Of a stretch of 52,222 bases of DNA, positions 7,206-16,016 are shown in pieces. The notes beneath the pieces are model-generated. The model had not been told where the DNA came from, made no database searches, and saw only the letters and a program-made list of their open reading frames with translations. The stretch spans positions 1-52,222 of the forward strand of contig JAFQAQ010000008.1 in NCBI GenBank assembly GCA_017399945.1, written 5' to 3'. This stretch comes from Clostridia bacterium. Lineage in GTDB: Bacteria > Bacillota > Clostridia > Christensenellales > Borkfalkiaceae. Position 1 is the first letter of the stretch. Each line of letters begins with the position of its first letter. Made by a program: the position numbers and the translations under genes.

Positions 7206-8648
7206 TTAGTTATTATAAGCCTTTATCCATCCGTCTATTTTTGATATTAAATCGGCGTTGTTTTTCGTTCGTTTTATCATATCTATTATAACTTCGGTTG
7301 CGTCTTGACGATTTGCTACGAAATTGCGTAGTTTATACACTGCCGATAATTCTTCTTCGGTTAAAAGTAATTCGTCTTTTCTAGTACCCGACTTTAATAG
7401 GTCGATTGCAGGGAAAATACGTTTTTCTGAAAGTTTATCGGATAAATGTATTTCCATATTACCCGTTCCTTTAAATTCTTCAAAAATTACGTCGTCCATA
7501 CGGCTTCCCGTTTGAATCAACGCCGTTGAGATTATGGTTAAACTTCCACCTTCTTCTAAATTTCTTGCCGAGCCGAAGAACTTTTTGGGGGCTTGTAACG
7601 CAAGCGGATCTAGACCACCGGATAATATCTTGCCCGAAGATTCTTCTTGGGAGTTATACGCCCTTGTTAATCTCGTGATAGAATCCATTAATATCACGAC
7701 GTCCGTGCCAAGTTCGGCAAGTCTTCTTGCTCTGTTTATTACTAAATCGGCTATCTTGACGTGATGAGCGCTTCCCTCGTCAAAAGTAGACGACACCACT
7801 TCGGCTTTTACCGCGCGTTTTATGTCGGTCACTTCCTCGGGACGCTCGTCAACTAATAGTATTATAAGTTTTACTTCGGGGTTGTTTTTTTCAATAGATA
7901 GGGCTATCTTTTTAAGCAAGGTGGTTTTGCCCGTTTTGGGCGGTGCTACTATTAACCCACGTTGACCTTTACCTATCGGACAAAATAAGTCTATACAACG
8001 CATACCCGCATCGTTATCTTGCGTTTCCATAACTAATCTTTCACATGGATAACACGGGGTTATTTTATCAAAATCTTTTCTATCTTCTATTTTTTCAGGA
8101 GATAGGCCGTTTATGGTTATTGCCGTTTGCATTGCGGGTGATTCGTTTTCCCTTAAATAAACTGCCGTTGCCTTTATTTTATCCCCTTTTTTAAGATTGT
8201 ATTTTCTTATATTTTGTATGGATACGTAAATATCGTCCGAACTATTTTCATAGTTATTAACGCGCAAGAATCCATAGTTACCACATAATTCAAGCACGCC
8301 TTCGGCTGTGAGTTTTGTGCTTTTTATAGAGTCGTGCAACTCACCCGTAGCAAATTCAGACTGGTTTTTATAAGGAGTGTTTTCGGGCAAAGGATAATCA
8401 TTGGGAATTAGGTAATCGTCCTTCACCAAAAAAGCCGAAATATCCACCTTGATTTTAGGTGGAGCGCCACGTTTGCTTGGTGGAACGGCTTGCTTTTTTC
8501 CGCTTTGAATTGCCAAAATTTCTTCTATTAATTGGTCTTTTTTGCTAGCGGCAGGCGCTTTTACGCCTATTCTTCTGCCTATTTCCCTTACTGTTGCTAG
8601 ATGTTGTTTTGATAATAACTCTTCGGTAAAGATGATAAATTTATCCAT
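7206..8648 (-). CDS. rho: Transcription termination factor Rho
   Basis: This 480-residue hexameric RNA-dependent ATPase has a Rho_N-like helical region at about residues 8-50, a cold-shock RNA-binding domain at about 115-180 and the ATPase domain with Walker [14 protein letters not shown] at 231-243 and [15 protein letters not shown] further on. It lies in a leftward run with a flavoprotein gene upstream (18-nt gap) and the DNA methyltransferase downstream (1-nt gap). Rho dissociates elongating RNA polymerase at untranslated RNA. Confidence 0.96.
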   Translation of the reverse strand: MDKFIIFTEELLSKQHLATVREIGRRIGVKAPAASKKDQLIEEILAIQSGKKQAVPPSKRGAPPKIKVDISAFLVKDDYLIPNDYPLPENTPYKNQSEFATGELHDSIKSTKLTAEGVLELCGNYGFLRVNNYENSSDDIYVSIQNIRKYNLKKGDKIKATAVYLRENESPAMQTAITINGLSPEKIEDRKDFDKITPCYPCERLVMETQDNDAGMRCIDLFCPIGKGQRGLIVAPPKTGKTTLLKKIALSIEKNNPEVKLIILLVDERPEEVTDIKRAVKAEVVSSTFDEGSAHHVKIADLVINRARRLAELGTDVVILMDSITRLTRAYNSQEESSGKILSGGLDPLALQAPKKFFGSARNLEEGGSLTIISTALIQTGSRMDDVIFEEFKGTGNMEIHLSDKLSEKRIFPAIDLLKSGTRKDELLLTEEELSAVYKLRNFVANRQDATEVIIDMIKRTKNNADLISKIDGWIKAYNN

Positions 8649-8666
8649 TTATTTTTCTCCGTAAAA

Positions 8667-9869
8667 TTAGCTTTTAATATTGCTTTTTATATTCTTTGCG
8701 CTAGCAATTCCGCTAGCAAAGGCAAACGCTAAGTTATATCCACCGCAATCGCCGTCTACGTTTAATGCTTCGCCTATAATATAAAGTCCGTCTACCAATT
8801 GACTTTGATAGGTTTTTGGGCATATCGTATCGGTTTTTATTCCACCTTTGGTTACTTGCGCGTAGTTAAAGCCAAGAGTTCCCGTTATTTTTAAGGTGAA
8901 GTTTTTTAACGCGTATGAAAGTGACTTTACACTCTTTTCTTTATCACTTCTATATATTGCCTGACCTATCTTTTTGTTTATTATTGACGATAAAAGGTCT
9001 TCCCTTTCAATAAAAGATTTTTCCATACGAGATTGAATAACTTTTTCTAGTTGCAAAGGCGTAAGTTCGGGGGCAAAGGATATAACGATTTTTGGGTTTT
9101 TTGCGTTTACTAGATAACTTGAAACTTGAAATATGGTTGAGCCCGAAACGCCGAATTCGGTAAACAACAAGTCGCCCGTGCTTTGACTTACAAGACTCTC
9201 TCCATCATAAGCATAAACTGTTGCAGTTTCTTTAAGTCCCTTAAAACCTTTTATGGTGTTAGTGGAGGTTTTTAATTGAACTAGCGAGGGATAAAGTTCG
9301 GTTAGTTGGTGACCAAAGTTAGTTGCTAAACTATAAGAACTTCCGTCCGTACCAAACTGTTTGCCGGCGCTTCCACCGAAAGCTAAAACCGTTTTATTTG
9401 CATAAAAATCGCCTTGTTCGGTTTGCAGAACAAAACCCTGCTTGCCCTTTTTTATACATTTTACACCGCAAGAAGTTATAATATTACACCCTTTTTGATA
9501 CAAAAAAGCGCGTAAAACATCTAAAACTGCCGTTGCTTGTTTGGACATTGGATAAACTTTACCGTCCTTTCCCGTAGTTAAAACAAGCCCCATACGGCTT
9601 AAATAACCACAAACGTCCGTTTGTATTATAGTTTGAAGGGTTTGCTGAACGAACTTTTTATTGCCGTGATAAAATTCCTTGCGTAAATTCTCGTTACAAA
9701 GGTTACATTGTCCGTTGCCGGTGGCTAGCAGTTTTTTGCCTACTCTATCGTTTTTTTCTAGTATAACTATATCGTTACCCGAAAAAACACCGTCAAGCAA
9801 AAGCTCGACGGCGCAGAGCATTCCAGACGCTCCGCCCCCGACGATTGCTATTTTATATTGATTTTTCAA
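8667..9869 (-). CDS. NAD(P)/FAD-dependent oxidoreductase, HI0933/YhiN family
   Basis: This 400-residue flavoprotein begins with the dinucleotide-binding motif IAIVGGGASGMLCAVELL and has the family's second region GLYIIGEALNVDGDCGGYNLAFAFASG near the C-terminus, where FAD contacts are expected. A short cysteine-containing stretch (NGQCNLCNENL) follows the first Rossmann unit, as in relatives. The physiological substrate of most members is unknown. A good AGGAG precedes the ATG. It lies 94 nt after the HAD phosphatase gene, within a leftward run that continues into rho. Confidence 0.87.
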   Translation of the reverse strand: MKNQYKIAIVGGGASGMLCAVELLLDGVFSGNDIVILEKNDRVGKKLLATGNGQCNLCNENLRKEFYHGNKKFVQQTLQTIIQTDVCGYLSRMGLVLTTGKDGKVYPMSKQATAVLDVLRAFLYQKGCNIITSCGVKCIKKGKQGFVLQTEQGDFYANKTVLAFGGSAGKQFGTDGSSYSLATNFGHQLTELYPSLVQLKTSTNTIKGFKGLKETATVYAYDGESLVSQSTGDLLFTEFGVSGSTIFQVSSYLVNAKNPKIVISFAPELTPLQLEKVIQSRMEKSFIEREDLLSSIINKKIGQAIYRSDKEKSVKSLSYALKNFTLKITGTLGFNYAQVTKGGIKTDTICPKTYQSQLVDGLYIIGEALNVDGDCGGYNLAFAFASGIASAKNIKSNIKS

Positions 9870-9963
9870 TTGTAAACTCCTAAATGGTAGTTTTTTATTT
9901 TAGAAAACTTGTTAAATGAAAAATTGAAAAGATTTTGATAATTTTAGAGAAAAAAGGGAAAAA

Positions 9964-10614
9964 TTAGAGTTTAATTAGATTAAGTAAATCAGCTGGGGTT
10001 TGAGCAAAAATTTTAGCCCCTACTTTTGATAATTGAGATTGGTTTCTATACCCCCAAAGAACGGATATTCCCTTGGTGCCTGCCCTAAGCGAAGTAACCA
10101 CGTCCGTGTCCCCGTCACCTATAAAGTAGGCGTCTTGGGGGTTTACGTCCAAACTTTCTAGCATTTTAAGAGTATACGTTGGATCGGGTTTTGGAATAAC
10201 ACCTTCGTCTATACCTAAAATAGCGTCAAACTTGAAATCGGGCAACTTTTCCTCGCAAAGACTTTTGGTTTTAGAAACGTGTTTGTTGGTTGCTATACAC
10301 ACCTTGTATCCTGCGTTTTTACAAGCAGTTATAAACTCTTGCATGCCTTGATAAACGTAAGTCTTTTTACAGTCTAGGTCAAAGTATATCTTTTTATACT
10401 CGTCGTAACACTCGTTAAATTTTTCTTGTGAAAGTTTTTCGGGAATTGCGTTTTTTACAAGTTCTTTGGCGCCGTGATTAATAATTTGTCTAGCGCGTTC
10501 GGAGGTAATTTCCGGATATCCGAATTTTTTTAGCATTATATTAAGAGCGCATCTTATGTCCTCAATAGTCTCCATAAGCGTTCCGTCTAAATCTAAAACA
10601 ACGGCTTTGTTCAT
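9964..10614 (-). CDS. HAD-superfamily hydrolase, phosphoglycolate phosphatase-like
   Basis: This 216-residue protein shows the HAD nucleophile motif DLDGTL (Asp8, Asp10), motif II around CIATNK, the lysine region PKPDPTY and motif IV GDGDTDV. The helical cap between motifs I and II fits subclass I phosphatases such as Gph or PpaX. The substrate is not certain. Its ATG overlaps the argS stop by one base (TAATG), pointing to coupled translation. Confidence 0.83.
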   Translation of the reverse strand: MNKAVVLDLDGTLMETIEDIRCALNIMLKKFGYPEITSERARQIINHGAKELVKNAIPEKLSQEKFNECYDEYKKIYFDLDCKKTYVYQGMQEFITACKNAGYKVCIATNKHVSKTKSLCEEKLPDFKFDAILGIDEGVIPKPDPTYTLKMLESLDVNPQDAYFIGDGDTDVVTSLRAGTKGISVLWGYRNQSQLSKVGAKIFAQTPADLLNLIKL

Positions 10615-12296
10615 TACATTTCCTCCACCGTTTGTATTCCAAGTAAGGTTAATGCGTTAGTAAGAACGGTTTTTACCGATTTGCATATAGTTAAACGGAA
10701 GTTTTTAATTTTGTCTTGCTCACCCGAAATCCTACAAGTTATATAGAATTTGTTAAACGCAGAGGCTAAATCCAAGGCGTATCTAGTAACCAGCGAAGGT
10801 TCGTATTTATCCGCCGCCGACTTAACCACTTCCTTAAACCTACCAAGTTGGTTTAATACTGCGTATTCGTCGTCGTTAAGGTCGATAAGTTCAAAATCTT
10901 TGGGGTTGCCACATTTGTTGATTACGCTGTTGCATCTTGCAACCGTGTATTGAACGTAAGGACAGGTTTCGCCTTCAAACGAAAGCACTCTATCGTAAGA
11001 GAACACTATATCTTTTATTTTATTGTTACAAAGCGCACCGAAGATAACTGCGCCCGTACCAACTGCCCTTGCAGTTTGTTCTTTGTTTGGAAGATTGGGG
11101 TTCTTTTCTTCAATTACCTTATACGCTTTTTCTATGGTTTTTGAAATAACGTCTTCTAATAAAACAACTTTGCCTTGACGCGTACTCATAGAACCACTTT
11201 CTAGCGATACCATTCCGTAAGCAACGTGAACGCAATCGGTTGCCCAGTCTTTACCCATAAGTTCTAACACCTTAAAGAATTGTTTAAAGTGCAAATTTTG
11301 TTGATATGCAACTACGTAAAGGTTTTTATAAAAATCATATGTGTTCTTACGATATATTGCAGCCGCTATATCACGGGTTGCGTATAACGAAGAACCGTCA
11401 GATTTAAGTATTAGACAAGGCGACATTCCGTATTCTTCTAAATCAACGATTTTTGCGCCTTCGGAGTCTTTTAGAAGCCCTTTTTGGTCTAGTTCCTGCA
11501 CTACGGGCGCCATTTTATCGTTATAAAAACTTTCGCCTGCGTATGAATCAAACGTAACGTTTAGTAGTTTGTATATTTTGTCTACTTCTTCTAACGTAAT
11601 CTTTTTGAATAGTTCGAATAGTTTGTTACTTTCCTCGTCTCCATCCTCAATAAGTTTGAAATAGTGACGCGCCTCGTCTTCTAGTTCGGGGTTTTCTTTG
11701 GCTTGGTCGTGAAACATAACGTATATTCTAGTTAGTTCTTTAAGTCTGCCTTCTAATACGGCTTGTTCACTACTCCATTTTTTATACGCAACGATAAGTT
11801 TGCCAAATTGCGTTCCATAATCGCCAAGGTGGTTTATTCCAACTACCTTATACCCTAAAAATCTATATATTTTGCATAACGCACTTCCAATTACGGTTGT
11901 GGATAAATGACCTATATGGAAGGGCTTTGCAATATTTATGGACGAATAGTCTATACAAACGGTTTTTCCGTTGCCGATATCGTCACTACCAAAGCAATCG
12001 CCTTTTTCTATAATTTCGTTTAGTAATGCGCTAGCAAAGGCGTTACGATTAATCTTAAAGTTTAAGTATCCGTTCACTGCCGTGCAACCGGACACAACGT
12101 CGTCAACCATAAACGCATTGGCTAAATCCTCGGCAATCTTAATTGGAGATGAACGAAGAATTTTGCTTAGTTTAAAACACGGCAAAGCAAAATCACCCAT
12201 ATCGGTGTTGGGTGGGATTTCTATAAAGCTTTCAAGTTCGGTTGCCGTTACGCCTTGTACGTTAAGTTTTGTTGATATATATTCTTTATAATTCAT
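10614..12296 (-). CDS. argS: Arginyl-tRNA synthetase
   Basis: The 560-residue class I synthetase has the HIGH motif in PFHIGHLSTT near residue 130 and the second signature as SMSTRQGKVV, the form usual for ArgRS instead of KMSKS. The DALR-type anticodon domain is at the C-terminus. It charges tRNA-Arg. It heads a leftward run (argS-HAD-flavoprotein-rho-methylase) with its promoter at 12318-12347, facing ychF. No T-box leader is visible. Confidence 0.96.
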   Translation of the reverse strand: MNYKEYISTKLNVQGVTATELESFIEIPPNTDMGDFALPCFKLSKILRSSPIKIAEDLANAFMVDDVVSGCTAVNGYLNFKINRNAFASALLNEIIEKGDCFGSDDIGNGKTVCIDYSSINIAKPFHIGHLSTTVIGSALCKIYRFLGYKVVGINHLGDYGTQFGKLIVAYKKWSSEQAVLEGRLKELTRIYVMFHDQAKENPELEDEARHYFKLIEDGDEESNKLFELFKKITLEEVDKIYKLLNVTFDSYAGESFYNDKMAPVVQELDQKGLLKDSEGAKIVDLEEYGMSPCLILKSDGSSLYATRDIAAAIYRKNTYDFYKNLYVVAYQQNLHFKQFFKVLELMGKDWATDCVHVAYGMVSLESGSMSTRQGKVVLLEDVISKTIEKAYKVIEEKNPNLPNKEQTARAVGTGAVIFGALCNNKIKDIVFSYDRVLSFEGETCPYVQYTVARCNSVINKCGNPKDFELIDLNDDEYAVLNQLGRFKEVVKSAADKYEPSLVTRYALDLASAFNKFYITCRISGEQDKIKNFRLTICKSVKTVLTNALTLLGIQTVEEM

Positions 12297-12317
12297 AATA
12301 CTTTCCTTGTTAGTTAC

Positions 12318-12347
12318 ATAATATCACACTTTTGTTCAAAAAGGCAA
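12318..12347 (-). promoter_or_regulatory. Probable argS promoter
   Basis: Minus-strand TTGCCT (12342-12347), 18-bp spacer, TATTAT (12318-12323). Matches are moderate. The -35 box touches the inverted repeat at 12333-12371. Confidence 0.5.
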
Positions 12348-12371
12348 GCCAAAAAGTTGTATTTTTGAACA
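12333..12371. promoter_or_regulatory. 10-bp inverted repeat between divergent argS and ychF promoters
   Basis: TGTTCAAAAA (12333-12342) and TTTTTGAACA (12362-12371) are perfect complements with a 19-bp centre. The right arm overlaps or abuts the ychF -35 box and the left arm lies in the argS promoter spacer. The placement suits a shared operator; no regulator is known for it. Confidence 0.55.
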
Positions 12372-12385
12372 GAATAATATATAAT
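12357..12385 (+). promoter_or_regulatory. Promoter of ychF
   Basis: TTGTAT (12357-12362), 17-bp spacer, TATAAT (12380-12385). The leader is about 47 nt and carries GGAG before the ATG at 12439. Confidence 0.7.
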
Positions 12386-12438
12386 ATCAGTGCATTAATC
12401 TATTTTTGCACAAAATTACCTTTACGGAGATTTAACGT

Positions 12439-13536
12439 ATGAAATTAGGCGTTGTTGGGCTTCCCAACGTTGGCAAATCTACTCTTTTTAACGCTATCAC
12501 CAAAGCTGGCGCAGAATGTGCTAACTATCCTTTCTGTACCATTGAACCAAACGTGGGCATCGTTGCCGTGCCAGACGTTAGACTTGAAGTTTTGGGTAAA
12601 ATGTATAACACTAAAAAAATTACCCCCGCAGTCGTTGAATTCGTTGATATTGCAGGTCTTGTTAAGGGCGCTAGTAAAGGCGAAGGTCTTGGCAACAAGT
12701 TCCTTGCTAATATTAGAGAAACGGACGCAATAGTTCACGTCGTTCGTTGTTTTGCCGACGAAAACGTTACGCACGTTGACGATAGCGTAGATCCCCTTCG
12801 TGATATTGAAACGATTAACCTTGAACTTATCTTTGCCGATACCGAATCGGTTAAAAAACGTCTTGACAAGGCTGAAAGCATGATTAAGACGGGTGATAAA
12901 AAGTATAAGATTGAGGCTGAGTTCCTAAAAAGACTTTTCGACCATTTGTCCGACCTTAAACCTGCAAGAACGCTTGCTTGCACGGACGAAGAAAAGGAAT
13001 ATCTTAACTCCTTATTCTTAATTACTGCAAAGCCCGTTATCTACACTGCCAACATTGGCGAAAAGGATATGGGCAAACCCGAAGACCAACTCCCCTTTGC
13101 TAAGGCTGTTATTGATTTTGCAAAGAGTGAAAATGCTGAAAGTATGGTTATTTGCGCTAAAACCGAAGAAGAACTTTCTGAACTAGAAGACGACGAAAGA
13201 CAAATGTTTTTAGAAGATTACGGTCTTACTGAAAGTGGTCTTGATAGATTGGTTAAAACTTCTTATAAACTTTTAGGGCTTATTAGTTACCTTACGGCAG
13301 GCGAAAAAGAAGTACGCGCATGGACTATTGAAAGTGGCACCAAAGCTCCACAAGCGGCAGGGAAAATCCACACCGATTTTGAAAAAGGATTTATCCGCGC
13401 TGAAATCGTTGATTACGACGTCTTGGTTGAACTTGGTAGTTTTAACGCTGCAAAGGAAAAAGGAAAGGTGCGTTCGGAAGGTAAAGAATACGTCGTTAAA
13501 GACGGCGACGTGGTATTATTTAGATTTAACGTTTAA
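12439..13536 (+). CDS. ychF: Redox-regulated ATPase YchF (Obg-like)
   Basis: This 365-residue Obg-family P-loop protein has G1 [15 protein letters not shown] at the start, the family motif [13 protein letters not shown]3 VDIAGLVKG, and a helical insert. The usual NKxD guanine-specificity motif is not present at the expected place (TANIGEKD instead), in line with YchF's ATP preference. A TGS domain forms the C-terminal ~80 residues. YchF binds ribosomes and has been linked to stress responses. It is a single gene with its own promoter and a bidirectional terminator. Confidence 0.95.
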   Translation: MKLGVVGLPNVGKSTLFNAITKAGAECANYPFCTIEPNVGIVAVPDVRLEVLGKMYNTKKITPAVVEFVDIAGLVKGASKGEGLGNKFLANIRETDAIVHVVRCFADENVTHVDDSVDPLRDIETINLELIFADTESVKKRLDKAESMIKTGDKKYKIEAEFLKRLFDHLSDLKPARTLACTDEEKEYLNSLFLITAKPVIYTANIGEKDMGKPEDQLPFAKAVIDFAKSENAESMVICAKTEEELSELEDDERQMFLEDYGLTESGLDRLVKTSYKLLGLISYLTAGEKEVRAWTIESGTKAPQAAGKIHTDFEKGFIRAEIVDYDVLVELGSFNAAKEKGKVRSEGKEYVVKDGDVVLFRFNV

Positions 13537-13549
13537 TTTTAAGCAAATA

Positions 13550-13584
13550 AAAAACTCGACTTAAAATAAGTCGAGTTTTTTTGT
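13550..13584. terminator. Bidirectional terminator between ychF and the topoisomerase A gene
   Basis: A 13-bp stem (13551-13563 with 13567-13579) with loop AAA is flanked by A-runs and T-runs, serving both convergent genes. Confidence 0.9.
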
Positions 13585-13588
13585 TTTG

Positions 13589-16003
13589 TTAGAAAATTCT
13601 GAACGCTTTTTCGGGTTTGCGTTTTTTGTTTTCGTTCTTTAAGGTTTTACCCTTAGTAGTTCGGTTTTCAATGGACAGTTCTTCGGTATTAACGCTAAAC
13701 GCTACGCCAAAGTTATCAACCACTGCGATATCGTATGGTTCTTTTACGTAATTTGCAAAGATTATTTTGTTTACCCTACCTAATTCGCATATCTTTACGC
13801 CTTTTCTTGCGCGTTCTAACGGTTCGATTTCGGCTGAAAGAACTTTTTTATAAAAACCCGTGTCGGTTATTATTACGAGCTCACCTTCTTCGTCTACTTG
13901 GGATACGAATACGATATTATCGCCCTTGCTTAGATTTATGCCCTTTACGCCACCTGCAACCCTGCCTTGTACCGGAATAGAGTCTTTTACTGCGTTTAGC
14001 ACTATACCGCTAGACGTTATGAAAGCTATGGTCGTTTCTGGAAGGTCTTGTTCTACACCGACAAGCACGTCGTCGTCTTTTAGTTTGATTGCTTGATAAT
14101 ACGGTTTAATCAAGGTGTATTCTTTCCACTCGGTCTTTTTAATCAAGCCGTTTTTGGTATAGAACAACAAGTAGCCGTCCGGTACTTGATTTTCGTTAAC
14201 CGCAAAGAAAGCAACGGGATATTCGTTTCTTTGGGCTTCCTTAACTACGTCCGTAAACTTAAAGCCCTTATCCCTAAACCTACATTCAGGAGCAATTTCC
14301 ATATCGATTTTGCAAACGTTTCCGAGATTGGTAAAGGCAAGTAAAGTTTGGTCGCTTTTTGCGTTGCATACAAACTTAACGAAATCAGTGGAGTTGTCTT
14401 TTACTTTTTTATCGCTTGACTTAAAGTTTCTTTCAGTCATTTTCTTAAACGCTTTATTTTCGGTGTACGCTACAACGAAATCGTCTATTTGTTTAAGTTC
14501 CTTTTCCACGCTTGCGATGTCGACTTCCTTGCCACCTTCGATAATATGACTGCGACGGTCGTCACCGAATTTCTTTTTGATTTCTTTAAGTTCTTTAACT
14601 ATTACTGCCATTTGTTTTGCTTTGCTTGCAATTATTGCAGTTAGTTCTTCTATCTTCTTTTTAAGTTCTCTTAACTCCTCTTCTAGTTTGGTTACTTCAA
14701 GTTTAGTGAGTCTTGCTAGTCTTAAATCTAAAATTGCGTTTGCTTGCACTTCGGACAAGTTAAAACGTTGCCTTAATTTTGCCCTTGCGTCCGCAGTGTT
14801 ATCGGCGTTTTTGATGATTTTAACTACTTCGTCGATATTTTGTACTGCTATTATTAAACCTTCTAAAATATGCGCTCTTTCTTTTGCGCGTTCTAGTTCA
14901 AACTTGCTTCTTCTTAATATAACTTCTCTTTGGTAGTTTACGTAATAGCTTATAATATCTAGCAGCCCTAGTTGACAGGGTTTGCCGTTTGCTATCGCAA
15001 CCATGTTTATACCAAAAGAAGTTTCTAGTTGGGTATTTTTATATAGATAGTTAAGTATTGCTTTTGCGTCTGCATCTTTTTTAAGTTTTATTACCGCGCG
15101 CATACCGTTACGGTCGGATTCGTCTACGACGTCTGCAATATTGCCTAGATATTCCTTGCGTTCTTCACGCATTTCGGATATCTTTTTTAATAATTCGGCT
15201 TTGTTTACTTGATAAGGAAGTTCGGATATTACTAAATTTTGTTTTTCGCCCGATTCCTTTTCTATATTTACCCTAGCTCGAATTTTTATCTTGCCTCTAC
15301 CCGTTTTATACGCTTCTTCTAATTCTTCGCCCGATATGATATATCCGCCCGTAGGAAAGTCGGGCGCAGGGATATATTTCATCATTTCTTTTAATGAAAT
15401 TTTTGGGTTGTCTATATAGGCTATCGTTCCGTCGATAACTTCGCATAGGTTATGTGGTGGAATATTGGTTGCAAGACCTACTGCTATACCCGTTGCGCCG
15501 TTTACTAAAAGGTTGGGGTATCTACCCGGTAAGGTTTCGGGTTCTTCGCAAGTATCGTCGAAGTTAAGGTTAAACTTTACCGTATCTTTATCAATATCCC
15601 TTAACAATTCTAGCGCTAAGGCTTCTAATCTCGCTTCGGTGTATCTATACGCCGCCGCCGAGTCCCCGTCCACCGTACCAAAGTTACCGTGTCCGTTAAT
15701 TAAGGGCATACGCATATTAAAATCTTGCGCCAAGTGTACGAGAGCGCCATACACCGAACTATCGCCGTGGGGGTGGTATTTACCCAAGCATTCGCCGACG
15801 ATTTTTGCGCATTTTTTGTGGGGTTTATCGTGGGTTAGCCCCATTTCGTTCATTGCGTATAATATTCTTCTTTGAACGGGTTTTAAGCCGTCTTCTACAC
15901 GGGGAAGCGCTCTATCTAATATAACGTTCTCCGCATAAGGTATCATTGAGTTTTTTAGCACTTCGTCAAGAGAAGTGAATATCAAACCTTTGTTTTCGTC
16001 CAT
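13589..16003 (-). CDS. Type IIA DNA topoisomerase subunit A (ParC/GyrA)
   Basis: This 804-residue breakage-reunion subunit has the catalytic Tyr121 in [10 protein letters not shown] and the quinolone region [19 protein letters not shown] at residues 75-93. Ser82 is present, but the acidic residue expected four positions later is Gly86. A coiled-coil region (about 430-500) precedes a beta-pinwheel C-terminal domain ([12 protein letters not shown] is one blade). The GyrA box (QRRGGxG) is not found, which favours a topoisomerase IV (ParC) role over gyrase. The B-subunit gene is 13 nt upstream, and no dnaA/dnaN/recF genes are near, as would be usual for gyrBA. RBS GGAGG is strong. Confidence 0.9.
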   Translation of the reverse strand: MDENKGLIFTSLDEVLKNSMIPYAENVILDRALPRVEDGLKPVQRRILYAMNEMGLTHDKPHKKCAKIVGECLGKYHPHGDSSVYGALVHLAQDFNMRMPLINGHGNFGTVDGDSAAAYRYTEARLEALALELLRDIDKDTVKFNLNFDDTCEEPETLPGRYPNLLVNGATGIAVGLATNIPPHNLCEVIDGTIAYIDNPKISLKEMMKYIPAPDFPTGGYIISGEELEEAYKTGRGKIKIRARVNIEKESGEKQNLVISELPYQVNKAELLKKISEMREERKEYLGNIADVVDESDRNGMRAVIKLKKDADAKAILNYLYKNTQLETSFGINMVAIANGKPCQLGLLDIISYYVNYQREVILRRSKFELERAKERAHILEGLIIAVQNIDEVVKIIKNADNTADARAKLRQRFNLSEVQANAILDLRLARLTKLEVTKLEEELRELKKKIEELTAIIASKAKQMAVIVKELKEIKKKFGDDRRSHIIEGGKEVDIASVEKELKQIDDFVVAYTENKAFKKMTERNFKSSDKKVKDNSTDFVKFVCNAKSDQTLLAFTNLGNVCKIDMEIAPECRFRDKGFKFTDVVKEAQRNEYPVAFFAVNENQVPDGYLLFYTKNGLIKKTEWKEYTLIKPYYQAIKLKDDDVLVGVEQDLPETTIAFITSSGIVLNAVKDSIPVQGRVAGGVKGINLSKGDNIVFVSQVDEEGELVIITDTGFYKKVLSAEIEPLERARKGVKICELGRVNKIIFANYVKEPYDIAVVDNFGVAFSVNTEELSIENRTTKGKTLKNENKKRKPEKAFRIF

Positions 16004-16016
16004 TTATCTTCTCCTC

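Noticed and set aside
7202-7240. Leaderless promoter for the DNA methyltransferase
   Set aside because: TATAAT is 7 nt before the ATG, but no -35 box or extended -10 is present and the same bases encode the end of Rho.
12297-12438. T-box leader for argS
   Set aside because: The argS leader is too short, with no terminator hairpin and no T-box sequence; hisS likewise has only 11 nt in front of it.
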